From contig NW_027526685.1 in the NCBI RefSeq assembly GCF_052857255.1, forward strand, positions 1 to 64,000: DNA of 64,000 nucleotides. The letters are read 5' to 3'. Position 1 is the stretch's first letter; each line of letters starts with the position of its first letter. The notes under the pieces are model-generated. The model searched no databases and had not been told where the DNA came from. It saw only the letters and a program-made list of their open reading frames with translations. Origin of the DNA: Amblyomma americanum. Taxonomy: Eukaryota; Arthropoda; Arachnida; Ixodida; Ixodidae. This document shows positions 49,201 through 62,750 of the stretch, in pieces. The translations under genes and the position numbers were made by a program.

Positions 49201-50890
49201 ACCTTTCTCTCGTCTACTCTTCGACGACTTGTAAAAACGATGCTCGTTAATCGTGCTAGTTTCGATCTAAAACGATGTATCCCGTTGTTTCGAGCCGGAA
49301 TACAAGTTTTAGCGCAGTTCTGAGAGAAAACGTTTACACCTTTTTCTCGTCTACTTTTCGACGACTTGTAAAATCGATGCTCGCGAATCTTGCTAGTTTC
49401 GATCTAAAACGGTGTATCCCGTTGTTTTGAGCCGGAATACAAGTTTTCGCGCAGTTCTGAGAGAAAAAGTTTACACCTTTTTGTCGTCTACTTTTCGACG
49501 ACTTGTAAAATCGATGCTCGCGAATCTTGCTAGTTTCGATCTAAAACGGTGTATCCCGTTGTTTTGAGCCGGAATACAAGTTTTCGCGCAGTTCTGAGAG
49601 AAAAAGTTTACATCTTTCTCTCGTCTACTCTTCGACGACTTGTAGAATCGATGCTCGTGAATCTTGATAGTATCGCTCTAAAACTATGTATCCCGTTGTT
49701 TTGAGCCGGAATACAAGTTTTCGCGCAGTTCTGAGCGAAAAAGTTTACACCTTTCTCTCGTCTACTCTTCGACGACTTGTAAAATCGATGCTCGTGAATC
49801 TCGCTAGTTTCGATCTAAAACGATGTATCGCATTGTTTTGAGCCGGAATACAAGTTTTTCCGCAATTCTGAGAGGAAAAGTTTACACCTTTCTCTCGTCT
49901 ACTCTTCGACGACTTGTAAAATCGATGCTCGTGAATCTTGATAGTTTCGATCTAAAACGATGTATTCCGTTGTTTTGAGCCGGAATACAAGTTTTCGCGC
50001 AGTTCTGAGAGAAAAATTTACACCTTTCTCTCGTCTACTCTGCGACGACTTGTAAAATCGATGCTCGTGAATCTTGCTAGTTTCGATCTAAAACAATGTA
50101 TCCTGTTGTTTTGAGCCGGAATACAAGTTTTCGCGCAGTTCTGAGAGAAAAAGTTTACACCTTTCTCTCGTCTACTCTTCGACGACTTGTAAAATCGACG
50201 CTCGTGAATCTTGATAGTTTCGTTCTAAAACAATGTATCCCGTTGTTTTGAGACGGAATACGAGTTTTCGCGCAGTTCTGAGAGAAAACGTTTACCCCTT
50301 TCTCTCGTCTACTCTTCGACGACTTGTATAATCGATGCTCGTTAATCTTGCTAATTTCGATCTAAAACGATGTATCCCGTTGTTTTGAGCCGGAATACAA
50401 GTTTTCGCGCAGTTCTGAGAGAAAAAGTTTACATCTTTCTCTCGTCTACTCTTCGACGACTTGTAGAATCGATGCTCGTGAATCTTGATAGTATCGCTCT
50501 AAAACGATGTATCCCGTTGTTTTGAGCCGGAATACAAGTTTTCGCGCAGTTCTGAGAGAAAAAGTTTACACCTTTCTCTCGTCTACTCTTCGACGACTTG
50601 TAAAATCGATGCTCGTGAATCTTGATAGTTTCGTACTAAAACAATGTATCCCGTTGTTTTGAGACGGAATACGAGTTTTCGCGCAGTTCTGAGAGAAAAC
50701 GTTTACCCCTTTCTCTCGTCTACTCTTCGACGACTTGTAAAATCGATGCTCGTGAATCTTGATAGTTTCGTACTAAAACAATGTATGCCGTTGTTTCGAG
50801 ACGGAATACGAGTTTTCGCGCAGTTCTGAGAGAAAACGTTTACCCCTTTCTCTCGTCTACTCTTCGACGACTTGTAAAATCGATGCTCGT
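46263..50890 (+). repeat. ~2.74-2.88-kb higher-order repeat in the right block
   Basis: The monomer series at about 46.26-48.15 kb recurs at about 49.14-50.89 kb. Offsets are 2875 bp at the start (ATG-bearing monomer 46263 and 49138) and 2738 bp later (47906 and 50644). The change of 137 bp is one monomer gained or lost. Landmarks are AAAACGGTGTATCCCG doublets, TATCGCATTG, and the paired TTTCGTACTAAAACAATG monomers. Confidence 0.7.
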
Positions 50891-53800
50891 TAATCGTTCT
50901 AGTTTCGATCTAAAACGATGTATCCCGTTGTTTTGAGCCGGAATACAAGTTTTCGCGCAGTTCTGAGAGAAAAAGTTTACATCTTTCTCTCGTCTACTCT
51001 TCGACGACTTGTAAAATCGATGCTCGTGAATCTTGATAGTTTCGTTCTAAAACAATGTATCCCGTTGTTTTGAGACGGAATACGAGTTTTCGCGCAGTTC
51101 TGAGAGAAAACGTTTACCTCTTTCTCTCGTCTACTCTTCGACGACTTGTAGAATCGATGCTCGTGAATCTTGACAGTATCGCTCTAAAACGATGTATCCC
51201 GTTGTTTTGAGCCGGAATACAAGTTTTCGCGCAGTTCTGAGAGAAAAAGTTTACACCTTTCTCTCGTCTACTCTTCGACGACTTGTAAAATCGATGCTCG
51301 TTAATCGTGCTAGTTTCGATCTAAAACGATGTATCCCGTTGATTTGAGCCGGAATACAAGTTTTCGCGCAGTTCTGAGAGAAAAAGTTTACAGCTTTTTC
51401 TCGTCTACTCTTTGACGATTTGTAAAATCGATGCTCGTGAATCTTGATTGTTTCGATCTAAAACGATGTATCCCGTTGTTTTGAGCCGGAATACAAGTTT
51501 TCGCGCAGTTCTGAGAGAAAAATTTACACCTTTCTCTCGTCTACTCTTCGACGACTTGTAGAATCGATGCTCGTGAATCTTGATAGTATCGCTCTAAAAC
51601 GATGTATCCCGTTGTTTTGAGCCGGAATACAAGTTTTCGCGCAGTTCTGAGAGAAAAAGTGTACTCTTCGACGACTTGTAAAATCGATGCTCGTGAATCT
51701 TGCTAGTTTCGATCTAAAACGATGTATCCCATTGTTTTGAGCCGGAATACAAGTTTTTCCGCAGTTCTGAGAGAAAAAGTTTACACCTTTCTCTCGTCTA
51801 CTCTTCGACGACTTGTAAAATCGATGCTCGTGAATCTTGATAGTTTCGATCTAAAACGATGTATTCCGTTGTTTTGAGCCGGAATACAGGTTTTCGCGCA
51901 GTTCTGAGAGAAAAATTTACACCTTTCTCTCGTCTACTCTGCGACGACTTGTAAAATCGATGCTCTTGAATCTTGCTAGTTTCGATCTAAAACAATGTAT
52001 CCCCGTTGTTTTGAGCCGGAATACAAGTTTTCGCGCAGTTCTGAGAGCAAAAGTTTACACCTTTCTCTCGTCTACTCTTCGACGACTTGTAAAATCGACG
52101 CTCGTGAATCTTGATAGTTTCGTTCTAAAACAATGTATCTTGTTGTTTTGAGACGGAATACGAGTTTTCGCGCAGTTCTGAGAGAAAACGTTTACCCCTT
52201 TCTCTCGTCTACTCTTCGACGACTTGTAAAATCGATGCTCGTTAATCGTGCTAGTTTCGATCTAAAACGATGTATCCCGTTGTTTTGAGCCGGAATACAA
52301 GTTTTCGCGCAGTTCTGAGAGAAAAAGTTTACATCTTTCTCTCGTCTACTCTTCGACGACTTGTAAAATCGATGTTCGTGAATCTTGATAGTTTCGTTCT
52401 AAAACAATGTATCCCGTTGTTTTGAGACGGAATACGAGTTTTCGCGCAGTTCTGAGAGAAAACGTTTACATCTTTCTCTCGTCTACTCTTTCGACGACTT
52501 GTAGATTCGATGCTCGTGAATCTTGACAGTATCGCCCTAAAACGATGTATCCCGTTGTTTTGAGCCGGAATACAAGTTTTCGCGCAGTTCTGAGAGAAAA
52601 GTTTACACCTTTCTCTCGTCTACTCTTCGACGACTTGTAAAATCGATGCTCGTTAATCGTGCTAGTTTCGATCTAAAACGATGTATCCCGTTGTTTAGAG
52701 CCGGAATACAAGTTTTAGCGCAGTTCTGAGAGAAAAAGTTTACACCTTTTTCTCGTCTACTTTTCGACGACTTGTAAAATCGATGCTCGTGAATCTTGCT
52801 AGTTTCGATCTAAAACGGTGTATCCCGTTGTTTTGAGCCGGAATACAAGTTTTCGCACAGTTCTGAGAGAAAAAGTTTACATCTTTCTCTCGTCTACTCT
52901 TCGACGACTTGTAGAATCGATGCTCGTGAATCTTGATAGTATCGCTCTAAAACTATGTACCCCGTTGTTTTGAGCCGGAATACAAGTTTTCGCGCAGTTC
53001 TGAGAGAAAAAGTTTACACCTTTCTCTCGTCTACTCTTCGACGACTTGTAAAATCGATGCTCGTGAATCTTGCTAGTTTCGATCTAAAACGATGTATCCC
53101 ATTGTTTTGAGCCGGAATACAAGTTTTTCCGCAATTCTGAGAGGAAAAGTTTACACCTTTCTCTCGTCTACTCTTCGACGACTTGTAAAATCGATGCTCG
53201 TGAATCTTGATAGTTTCGATCTAAAACGATGTATTCCGTTGTTTTGAGCCGGAATACAGGTTTTCGCGCAGTTCTGAGAGAAAAATTTACACCCTTTCTC
53301 TCGTCTACTCTGCGACGACTTGTAAAATCGATGCTCTTGAATCTTGCTAGTTTCGATCTAAAACAATGTATCCCGTTGTTTTGAGCCGGAATACAAGTTT
53401 TCGCGCAGTTCTGAGAGCAAAAGTTTACACCTTTCTCTCGTCTACTCTTCGACGACTTGTAAAATCGACGCTCGTGAATCTTGATAGTTTCGTTCTAAAA
53501 CAATGTATCTTGTTGTTTTGAGACGGAATACGAGTTTTCGCGCAGTTCTGAGAGAAAACGTTTACCCCTTTCTCTCGTCTACTCTTCGACGACTTGTAAA
53601 ATCGATGCTCGTTAATCGTGCTAGTTTCGATCTAAAACGATGTATCCCGTTGTTTTGAGCGGAATACAAGTTTTCGCGCAGTTCTGAGAGAAAAAGTTTA
53701 CACCTTTTTCTCGTCTACTTTTCGACGACTTGTAAAATCGATGCTCGTGAATCTTGCTAGTTCGATCTAAAACGGTGTATCCCGTTGTTTGAGCCGGAAT

Positions 53801-56800
53801 ACAAGTTTTCGCGCAGTTCTGAGAGAAAAGTTTACATCTTTCTCTCGTCTACTCTTCGACGACTTGTAGAATCGATGCTCGTGAATCTTGATAGTATCGC
53901 TCTAAAACTATGTACCCCGTTGTTTTGAGCCGGAATACAAGTTTTCGCGCAGTTCTGAGAGAAAAAGTTTACACCTTTCTCTCGTCTACTCTTCGACGAC
54001 TTGTAAAATCGATGCTCGTGAATCTTGCTAGTTTCGATCTAAAACGATGTATCCCATTGTTTTGAGCCGGAATACAAGTTTTTTCCGCAATTCTGAGAGG
54101 AAAAGTTTACACCTTTCTCTCGTCTACTCTTCGACGACTTGTAAAATCGATGCTCGTGAATCTTGATAGTTTCGATCTAAAACGATGTATTCCGTTGTTT
54201 TGAGCCGGAATACAAGTTTTCGCGCAGTTCTGAGAGAAAAAGTTTACACCTTTCTCTCGTCTACTCTTCGACGACTTGTAAAATCGACGCTCGTGAATCT
54301 TGATAGTTTCGTTCTAAAACAATGTATCCCGTTGTTTTGAGACGGAATACGAGTTTTCGCGCAGTTCTGAGAGAAAACGTTTACCCCTTTCTCTCGTCTA
54401 CTCTTCGACGACTTGTATAATCGATGCTCGTTAATCTTGCTAATTTCGATCTAAAACGATGTATCCCGTTGTTTTGAGCCGGAATACAAGTTTTTCGCGC
54501 AGTTCTGAGAGAAAAAGTTTACATCTTTCTCTCGTCTACTCTTCGACGACTTGTAGAATCGATGCTCGTGAATCTTGATAGTATCGCTCTAAAACGATGT
54601 ATCCCGTTGTTTTGAGCCGGAATACAAGTTTTCGCGCAGTTCTGAGAGAAAAAGTTTACACCTTTCTCTCGTCTACTCTTCGACGACTTGTAAAATCGAT
54701 GCTCGTGAATCTTGATAGTTTCGTACTAAAACAATGTATGCCGTTGTTTTGAGACGGAATACGAGTTTTCGCGCAGTTCTGAGAGAAAACGTTTACCCCT
54801 TTCTCTCGTCTACTCTTCGACGACTTGTAGAATCGATGCTCGTGAATCTTGACAGTATCGCTCTAAAACGATGTATCCCGTTGTTTTGAGCCGGAATACA
54901 AGTTTTCGCGCAGTTCTGAGAGAAAAAGCTTACACCTTTCTCTCGTCTACTCTTCGACGACTTGTAAAATCGATGCTCGTTAATCGTGCTAGTTTCGATC
55001 TAAAACGATGTATCCCGTTGATTTGAGCCGGAATACAAGTTTTCGCGCAGTTCTGAGACAAAAAGTTTACAGCTTTTTCTCGTCTACTCTTTGACGATTT
55101 GTAAAATCAATGCTCGTGAATCTTGATTGTTTCGATCTAAAACGATGTATCCCGTTGTTTTGAGCCGGAATACAAGTTTTCGCGCAGTTCTGAGAGAAAA
55201 AGTTTACACCTTTCTCTCGTCTACTCTTCGACGACTTGTAAAATCGATGCTCGTGAATCTTGCTAGTTTCGATCTAAAACGATGTATCCCATTGCTTTGA
55301 GCCGGAATGCAAGTTTTTGCGCAGTTCTGAGAGAAAAAGTTTACACCTTTCTCTCGTCTACTCTTCGACGACTTGTAAAATCGATGCTCGTTAATCTTGC
55401 TAGTTTCGATCTAAAACGATGTATCCCGTTATTTTAAGCCATAATACAAGTTTTCGCGCAGTTCTGAGAGAAAAAGTTTACATCTTTCTCTCGTCTACTC
55501 TTCGACGACTTGTAAAATCGATGCTCGTTAATCGTGCTAGTTTCAATGTAAAACGATGTATCCCATTGATTTGAGCCGGAATACAAGTTTTCGCGCAGTT
55601 CTGAGACAAAAAGTTTACAGCTTTTTCTCGTCTACTCTTCGACGATTTGTAAAATCGATGCTCGCGAATTTTGCTTGTCTTGATCTAAAACGATGTATCC
55701 CATTGTTTTGAGCCGCAATACAAGTTTTCGCGCAGTTCTGAGAGAAAAAGTTTACACCTTTCTCTCGTCTACTCTTCGACGACTTGTTAAATTGATGCTG
55801 GTGAATTTTGCTACTTTCGATCTAAAACGATGTATCCCGTTGTTTTGAGCCGGAATACAAGTTTTCGCGCAGTTCTGAGAGAAAAAGTTTACACCTTTCT
55901 CTCGTCTACTCTTCGACGACTTGTAAAATCGATGCTCGTTAATCGTGCTAGTTTCGATGTAAAACGATGTATCCGTTGATTTGAGCCGGAATACAAGTTT
56001 TCGCGCAGTTCTGAGACAAAAAGTTTAGAGCTTTTTCTCGTCTACTCTTCGACGATTTGTAAAATCGATGCTCGCGAATTTTGCTTGTCTTGATCTAAAA
56101 CGATGTATCCCATTGTTTTGAGCCGCAATACAAGTTTTCGCGCAGTTCTGAGAGAAAAAGTTTACACCTTTCTCTCGTCTACTCTTCGACGACTTGTAAA
56201 ATTGATGCTCGTGAATTTTGCTAGTTTCGATCTAAAACGATGTATCCTGTTGTTTTGAGCTGGAATACAAGTTTTCGCGCAGTTCTGAGAGAAAAAGTTT
56301 ACACCTTTCTCTCGTCTACTCTTCGACGACTTGCTAAATAGATGCTCGTGAATTTTGCTACTTTTGATCTAAAACGATGTATCCCGTTGTTTTGAGCCGA
56401 AATACAATTTTTCGCGCAGTTCTGAGAGAAAAAGTTTACACCTTTCTCTCGTCTACTCTTCGACGACTTGTAAAATCGATGCTCGTGAATCTTGCTAATT
56501 TCGATCTAAAACGATGTATCCCGTTGTTTTGAGCCGGAATACAAGTTTTCGCGCAGTTCTGAGAGAAAAAGTTTACATCTTTCTCTCGTCTACTCTTCGA
56601 CGACTTGTTAAATTGATGCTGGTGAATTTTGCTACTTTCGATTTAAAACGATGTATCCCGTTGTTTTGAGCCGGAATACAAGTTTTCGCGCAGTTCTGAG
56701 AGAAAAAGTTTACACCTTTCTCTCGTCTACTCTTCGACGACTTGTAAAATTGATGCTCGTGAATTTTGCTAGTTTCGATCTAAAACGATGTATCCTGTTG

Positions 56801-59800
56801 TTTTGAGCTGGAATACAAGTTTTCGCGCAGTTCTGAGAGAAAAAGTTTACACCTTTCTCTCGTCTACTCTTCGACGACTTGCTAAATAGATGCTCGTGAA
56901 TTTTGCTACTTTTGATCTAAAACGATGTATCCCGTTGTTTTGAGCCGAAATACAATTTTTCGCGCAGTTCTGAGAGAAAAAGTTTACACCTTTCTCTCGT
57001 CTACTCTTCGACGACTTGTAAAATCGATGCTCGTGAATCTTGCTAATTTCGATCTAAAACGATGTATCCCGTTGTTTTGAGCCGGAATACAAGTTTTCGC
57101 GCAGTTCTGAGAGAAAAAGTTTACATCTTTCTCTCGTCTACTCTTCGACGACTTGTAGAATCGATGCTCGTGAATCTTGATAGTATCGCTCTAAAACGAT
57201 GTATCCCGTTGTTTTGAGCCGGAATACAAGTTTTCGCGCAGTTCTGAGAGAAAAAGTTTACACCTTTCTCTCGTCTACTCTTCGACGACTTGTAAAATCG
57301 ATGCTCGTGAATCTTGATAGTTTCGTACTAAAACAATGTATCCCGTTGTTTTGAGACGGAATACGAGTTTTCGCGCAGTTCTGAGAGAAAACGTTTACCC
57401 CTTTCTCTCGTCTACTCTTCGACGACTTGTAAAATCGATGCTCGTTAATCGTTCTAGTTTCGATCTAAAACGATGTATCCCGTTGTTTTGAGCCGGAATA
57501 CAAGTTTTCGCGCAGTTCTGAGAGAAAAAGTTTACATCTTTCTCTCGTCTACTCTTCGACGACTTGTAAAATCGATGCTCGTGAATCTTGATAGTTTCGT
57601 TCTAAAACAATGTATCCCGTTGTTTTGAGACGGAATACGAGTTTTCGCGCAGTTCTGAGAGAAAACGTTTACCTCTTTCTCTCGTCTACTCTTCGACGAC
57701 TTGTAGAATCGATGCTCGTGAATCTTGACAGTATCGCTCTAAAACGATGTATCCCGTTGTTTTGAGCCGGAATACAAGTTTTCGCGCAGTTCTGAGAGAA
57801 AAAGTTTACACCTTTCTCTCGTCTACTCTTCGACGACTTGTAAAATCGATGCTCGTTAATCGTGCTAGTTTCGATCTAAAACGATGTATCTTGTTGATTT
57901 GAGCCGGAATACAAGTTTTCGCGCAGTTCTGAGAGAAAAAGTTTACAGCTTTTTCTCGTCTACTCTTTGACGATTTGTAAAATCGATGCTCGTGAATCTT
58001 GATTGTTTCGATCTAAAACGATGTATCCCGTTGTTTTGAGCCGGAATACAAGTTTTCGCGCAGTTCTGAGAGAAAAATTTACACCTTTCTCTCGTCTACT
58101 CTTCGACGACTTGTAGAATTGATGCTCGTGAATCTTGATAGTATCGCTCTAAAACGATGTATCCCGTTGTTTTGAGCCGGAATACAAGTTTTCGCGCAGT
58201 TCTGAGAGAAAAAGTGTACTCTTCGACGACTTGTAAAATCGATGCTCGTGAATCTTGCTAGTTTCGATCTAAAACGATGTATCCCATTGTTTTGAGCCGG
58301 AATACAAGTTTTTCCGCAGTTCTGAGAGAAAAAGTTTACACCTTTCTCTCGTCTACTCTTCGACGACTTGTAAAATCGATGCTCGTGAATCTTGATAGTT
58401 TCGATCTAAAACGATGTATTCCGTTGTTTTGAGCCGGAATACAGGTTTTCGCGCAGTTCTGAGAGAAAAATTTACACCTTTCTCTCGTCTACTCTTCGAC
58501 GACTTGTAAAATCGATGCTCGTGAATCTTGATAGTTTCGATCTAAAACGATGTATTCCGTTGTTTTGAGCCGGAATACAGGTTTTCGCGCAGTTCTGAGA
58601 GAAAAATTTACACCTTTCTCTCGTCTACTCTGCGACGACTTGTAAAATCGATGCTCTTGAATCTTGCTAGTTTCGATCTAAAACAATGTATCCCGTTGTT
58701 TTGAGCCGGAATACAAGTTTTCGCGCAGTTCTGAGAGCAAAAGTTTACACCTTTCTCTCGTCTACTCTTCGACGACTTGTAAAATCGACGCTCGTGAATC
58801 TTGATAGTTTCGTTCTAAAACAATGTATCTTGTTGTTTTGAGACGGAATACGAGTTTTCGCGCAGTTCTGAGAGAAAACGTTTACCCCTTTCTCTCGTCT
58901 ACTCTTCGACGACTTGTAAAATCGATGCTCGTTAATCGTGCTAGTTTCGATCTAAAACGATGTATCCCGTTGTTTTGAGCCGGAATACAAGTTTTCGCGC
59001 AGTTCTGAGAGAAAAAGTTTACATCTTTCTCTCGTCTACTCTTCGACGACTTGTAAAATCGATGTTCGTGAATCTTGATAGTTTCGTTCTAAAACAATGT
59101 ATCCCGTTGTTTTGAGACGGAATACGAGTTTTCGCGCAGTTCTGAGAGAAAACGTTTACATCTTTCTCTCGTCTACTCTTCGACGACTTGTAGATTCGAT
59201 GCTCGTGAATCTTGACAGTATCGCCCTAAAACGATGTATCCCGTTGTTTTGAGCCGGAATACAAGTTTTCGCGCAGTTCTGAGAGAAAAAGTTTACACCT
59301 TTCTCTCGTCTACTCTTCGACGACTTGTAAAATCGATGCTCGTTAATCGTGCTAGTTTCGATCTAAAACGATGTATCCCGTTGTTTCGAGCCGGAATACA
59401 AGTTTTAGCGCAGTTCTGAGAGAAAAAGTTTACACCTTTTTCTCGTCTACTTTTCGACGACTTGTAAAATCGATGCTCGTGAATCTTGCTAGTTTCGATC
59501 TAAAACGGTGTATCCCGTTGTTTTGAGCCGGAATACAAGTTTTCGCACAGTTCTGAGAGAAAAAGTTTACATCTTTCTCTCGTCTACTCTTCGACGACTT
59601 GTAGAATCGATGCTCGTGAATCTTGATAGTATCGCTCTAAAACTATGTACCCCGTTGTTTTGAGCCGGAATACAAGTTTTCGCGCAGTTCTGAGAGAAAA
59701 AGTTTACACCTTTCTCTCGTCTACTCTTCGACGACTTGTAAAATCGATGCTCGTGAATCTTGCTAGTTTCGATCTAAAACGATGTATCCCATTGTTTTGA

Positions 59801-62750
59801 GCCGGAATACAAGTTTTTCCGCAATTCTGAGAGGAAAAGTTTACACCTTTCTCTCGTCTACTCTTCGACGACTTGTAAAATCGATGCTCGTGAATCTTGA
59901 TAGTTTCAATCTAAAACGATGTATTCCGTTGTTTTGAGCCGGAATACAGGTTTTCGCGCAGTTCTGAGAGAAAAATTTACACCTTTCTCTCGTCTACTCT
60001 GCGACGACTTGTAAAATCGATGCTCTTGAATCTTGCTAGTTTCGATCTAAAACAATGTATCCCGTTGTTTTGAGCCGGAATACAAGTTTTCGCGCAGTTC
60101 TGAGAGCAAAAGTTTACACCTTTCTCTCGTCTACTCTTCGACGACTTGTAAAATCGATGCTCGTTAATCGTGCTAGTTTCGATCTAAAACGATGTATCCC
60201 GTTGTTTTGAGCCGGAATACAAGTTTTCGCGCAGTTCTGAGAGAAAAAGTTTACACCTTTTTCTCGTCTACTTTTCGACGACTTGTAAAATCGATGCTCG
60301 TGAATCTTGCTAGTTTCGATCTAAAACGGTGTATCCCGTTGTTTTGAGCCGGAATACAAGTTTTCGCGCAGTTCTGAGAGAAAAAGTTTACATATTTCTC
60401 TCGTCTACTCTTCGACGACTTGTAGAATCGATGCTCGTGAATCTTGATAGTATCGCTCTAAAACTATGTACCCCGTTGTTTTGAGCCGGAATACAAGTTT
60501 TCGCGCAGTTCTGAGAGAAAAAGTTTACACCTTTCTCTCGTCTACTCTTCGACGACTTGTAAAATCGATGCTCGTGAATCTTGCTAGTTTCGATCTAAAA
60601 CGATGTATCCCATTGTTTTGAGCCGGAATACAAGTTTTTTCGCAATTCTGAGAGGAAAAGTTTACACCTTTCTCTCGTCTACTCTTCGACGACTTGTAAA
60701 ATCGATGCTCGTGAATCTTGATAGTTTCGATCTAAAACGATGTATTCCGTTGTTTTGAGCCGGAATACAAGTTTTCGCGCAGTTCTGAGAGAAAAAGTTT
60801 ACACCTTTCTCTCGTCTACTCTTCGACGACTTGTAAAATCGACGCTCGTGAATCTTGATAGTTTCGTTCTAAAACAATGTATCCCGTTGTTTTGAGACGG
60901 AATACGAGTTTTCGCGCAGTTCTGAGAGAAAACGTTTACCCCTTTCTCTCGTCTACTCTTCGACGACTTGTATAATCGATGCTCGTTAATCTTGCTAATT
61001 TCGATCTAAAACGATGTATCCCGTTGTTTTGAGCCGGAATACAAGTTTTCGCGCAGTTCTGAGAGAAAAAGTTTACATCTTTCTCTCGTCTACTCTTCGA
61101 CGACTTGTAGAATCGATGCTCGTGAATCTTGATAGTATCGCTCTAAAACGATGTATCCCGTTGTTTTGAGCCGGAATACAAGTTTTCGCGCAGTTCTGAG
61201 AGAAAAAGTTTACACCTTTCTCTCGTCTACTCTTCGACGACTTGTAAAATCGATGCTCGTGAATCTTGATAGTTTCGTACTAAAACAATGTATGCCGTTG
61301 TTTTGAGACGGAATACGAGTTTTCGCGCAGTTCTGAGAGAAAACGTTTACCCCTTTCTCTCGTCTACTCTTCGACGACTTGTAGAATCGATGCTCGTGAA
61401 TCTTGACAGTATCGCTCTAAAACGATGTATCCCGTTGTTTTGAGCCGGAATACAAGTTTTCGCGCAGTTCTGAGAGAAAAAGCTTACACCTTTCTCTCGT
61501 CTACTCTTCGACGACTTGTAAAATCGATGCTCGTTAATCGTGCTAGTTTCGATCTAAAACGATGTATCCCGTTGATTTGAGCCGGAATACAAGTTTTCGC
61601 GCAGTTCTGAGACAAAAAGTTTACAGCTTTTTCTCGTCTACTCTTTGACGATTTGTAAAATCAATGCTCGTGAATCTTGATTGTTTCGATCTAAAACGAT
61701 GTATCTCGTTGTTTTGAGCCGGAATACAAGTTTTCGCGCAGTTCTAAGAGAAAAAGTTTACACCTTTCTCTCGTCTACTCTTCGACGACTTGTAAAATCG
61801 ATGCTCGTGAATCTTGCTAGTTTCGATCTAAAACGATGTATCCCATTGCTTTGAGCCGGAATGCAAGTTTTTGCGCAGTTCTGAGAGAAAAAGTTTACAC
61901 CTTTCTCTCGTCTACTCTTCGACGACTTGTAAAATCGATGCTCGTTAATCTTGCTAGTTTCGATCTAAAACGATGTATCCCGTTATTTTAAGCCATAATA
62001 CAAGTTTTCGCGCAGTTCTGAGAGAAAAAGTTTACATCTTTCTCTCGTCTACTCTTCGACGACTTGTAAAATCGATGCTCGTTAATCGTGCTAGTTTCAA
62101 TGTAAAACGATGTATCCCATTGATTTGAGCCGGAATACAAGTTTTCGCGCAGTTCTGAGACAAAAAGTTTACAGCTTTTTCTCGTCTACTCTTCGACGAT
62201 TTGTAAAATCGATGCTCGCGAATTTTGCTTGTCTTGATCTAAAACGATGTATCCCATTGTTTTGAGCCGCAATACAAGTTTTCGCGCAGTTCTGAGAGAA
62301 AAAGTTTACACCTTTCTCTCGTCTACTCTTCGACGACTTGTTAAATTGATGCTGGTGAATTTTGCTACTTTCGATCTAAAACGATGTATCCCGTTGTTTT
62401 GAGCCGGAATACAAGTTTTCGCGCAGTTCTGAGAGAAAAAGTTTACACCTTTCTCTCGTCTACTCTTCGACGACTTGTAAAATCGATGCTCGTTAATCGT
62501 GCTAGTTTCGATGTAAAACGATGTATCCCGTTGATTTGAGCCGGAATACAAGTTTTCGCGCAGTTCTGAGACAAAAAGTTTAGAGCTTTTTCTCGTCTAC
62601 TCTTCGACGATTTGTAAAATCGATGCTCGCGAATTTTGCTTGTCTTGATCTAAAACGATGTATCCCATTGTTTTGAGCCGCAATACAAGTTTTCGCGCAG
62701 TTCTGAGAGAAAAAGTTTACACCTTTCTCTCGTCTACTCTTCGACGACTT
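50880..62750 (+). repeat. ~6.55-kb higher-order repeat in the right block
   Basis: Copy 1 is about 50881-57435 and copy 2 about 57436-62750 (incomplete). The offset is 6555 bp at TTAATCGTTCTAG (50881/57436), 6555 at the 17-bp-deleted monomer (AAAAAGTGTACTCTTCG, 51659/58214), 6690 near 53260/59950, then 6555 again near 54190, and 6554 at CGTTATTTTAAGCCATAAT (55429/61983). The match ends near 62750. Confidence 0.8.
51650..51675 (+). other. Satellite monomer with 17-bp internal deletion
   Basis: GAGAAAAAGT joins directly to GTACTCTTCG, dropping the TTACACCTTTCTCTCGT part of the monomer. The same junction occurs 6555 bp downstream near 58214, so the deletion predates the 6.55-kb duplication. It serves as a unique marker of that repeat. 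Confidence 0.8.
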
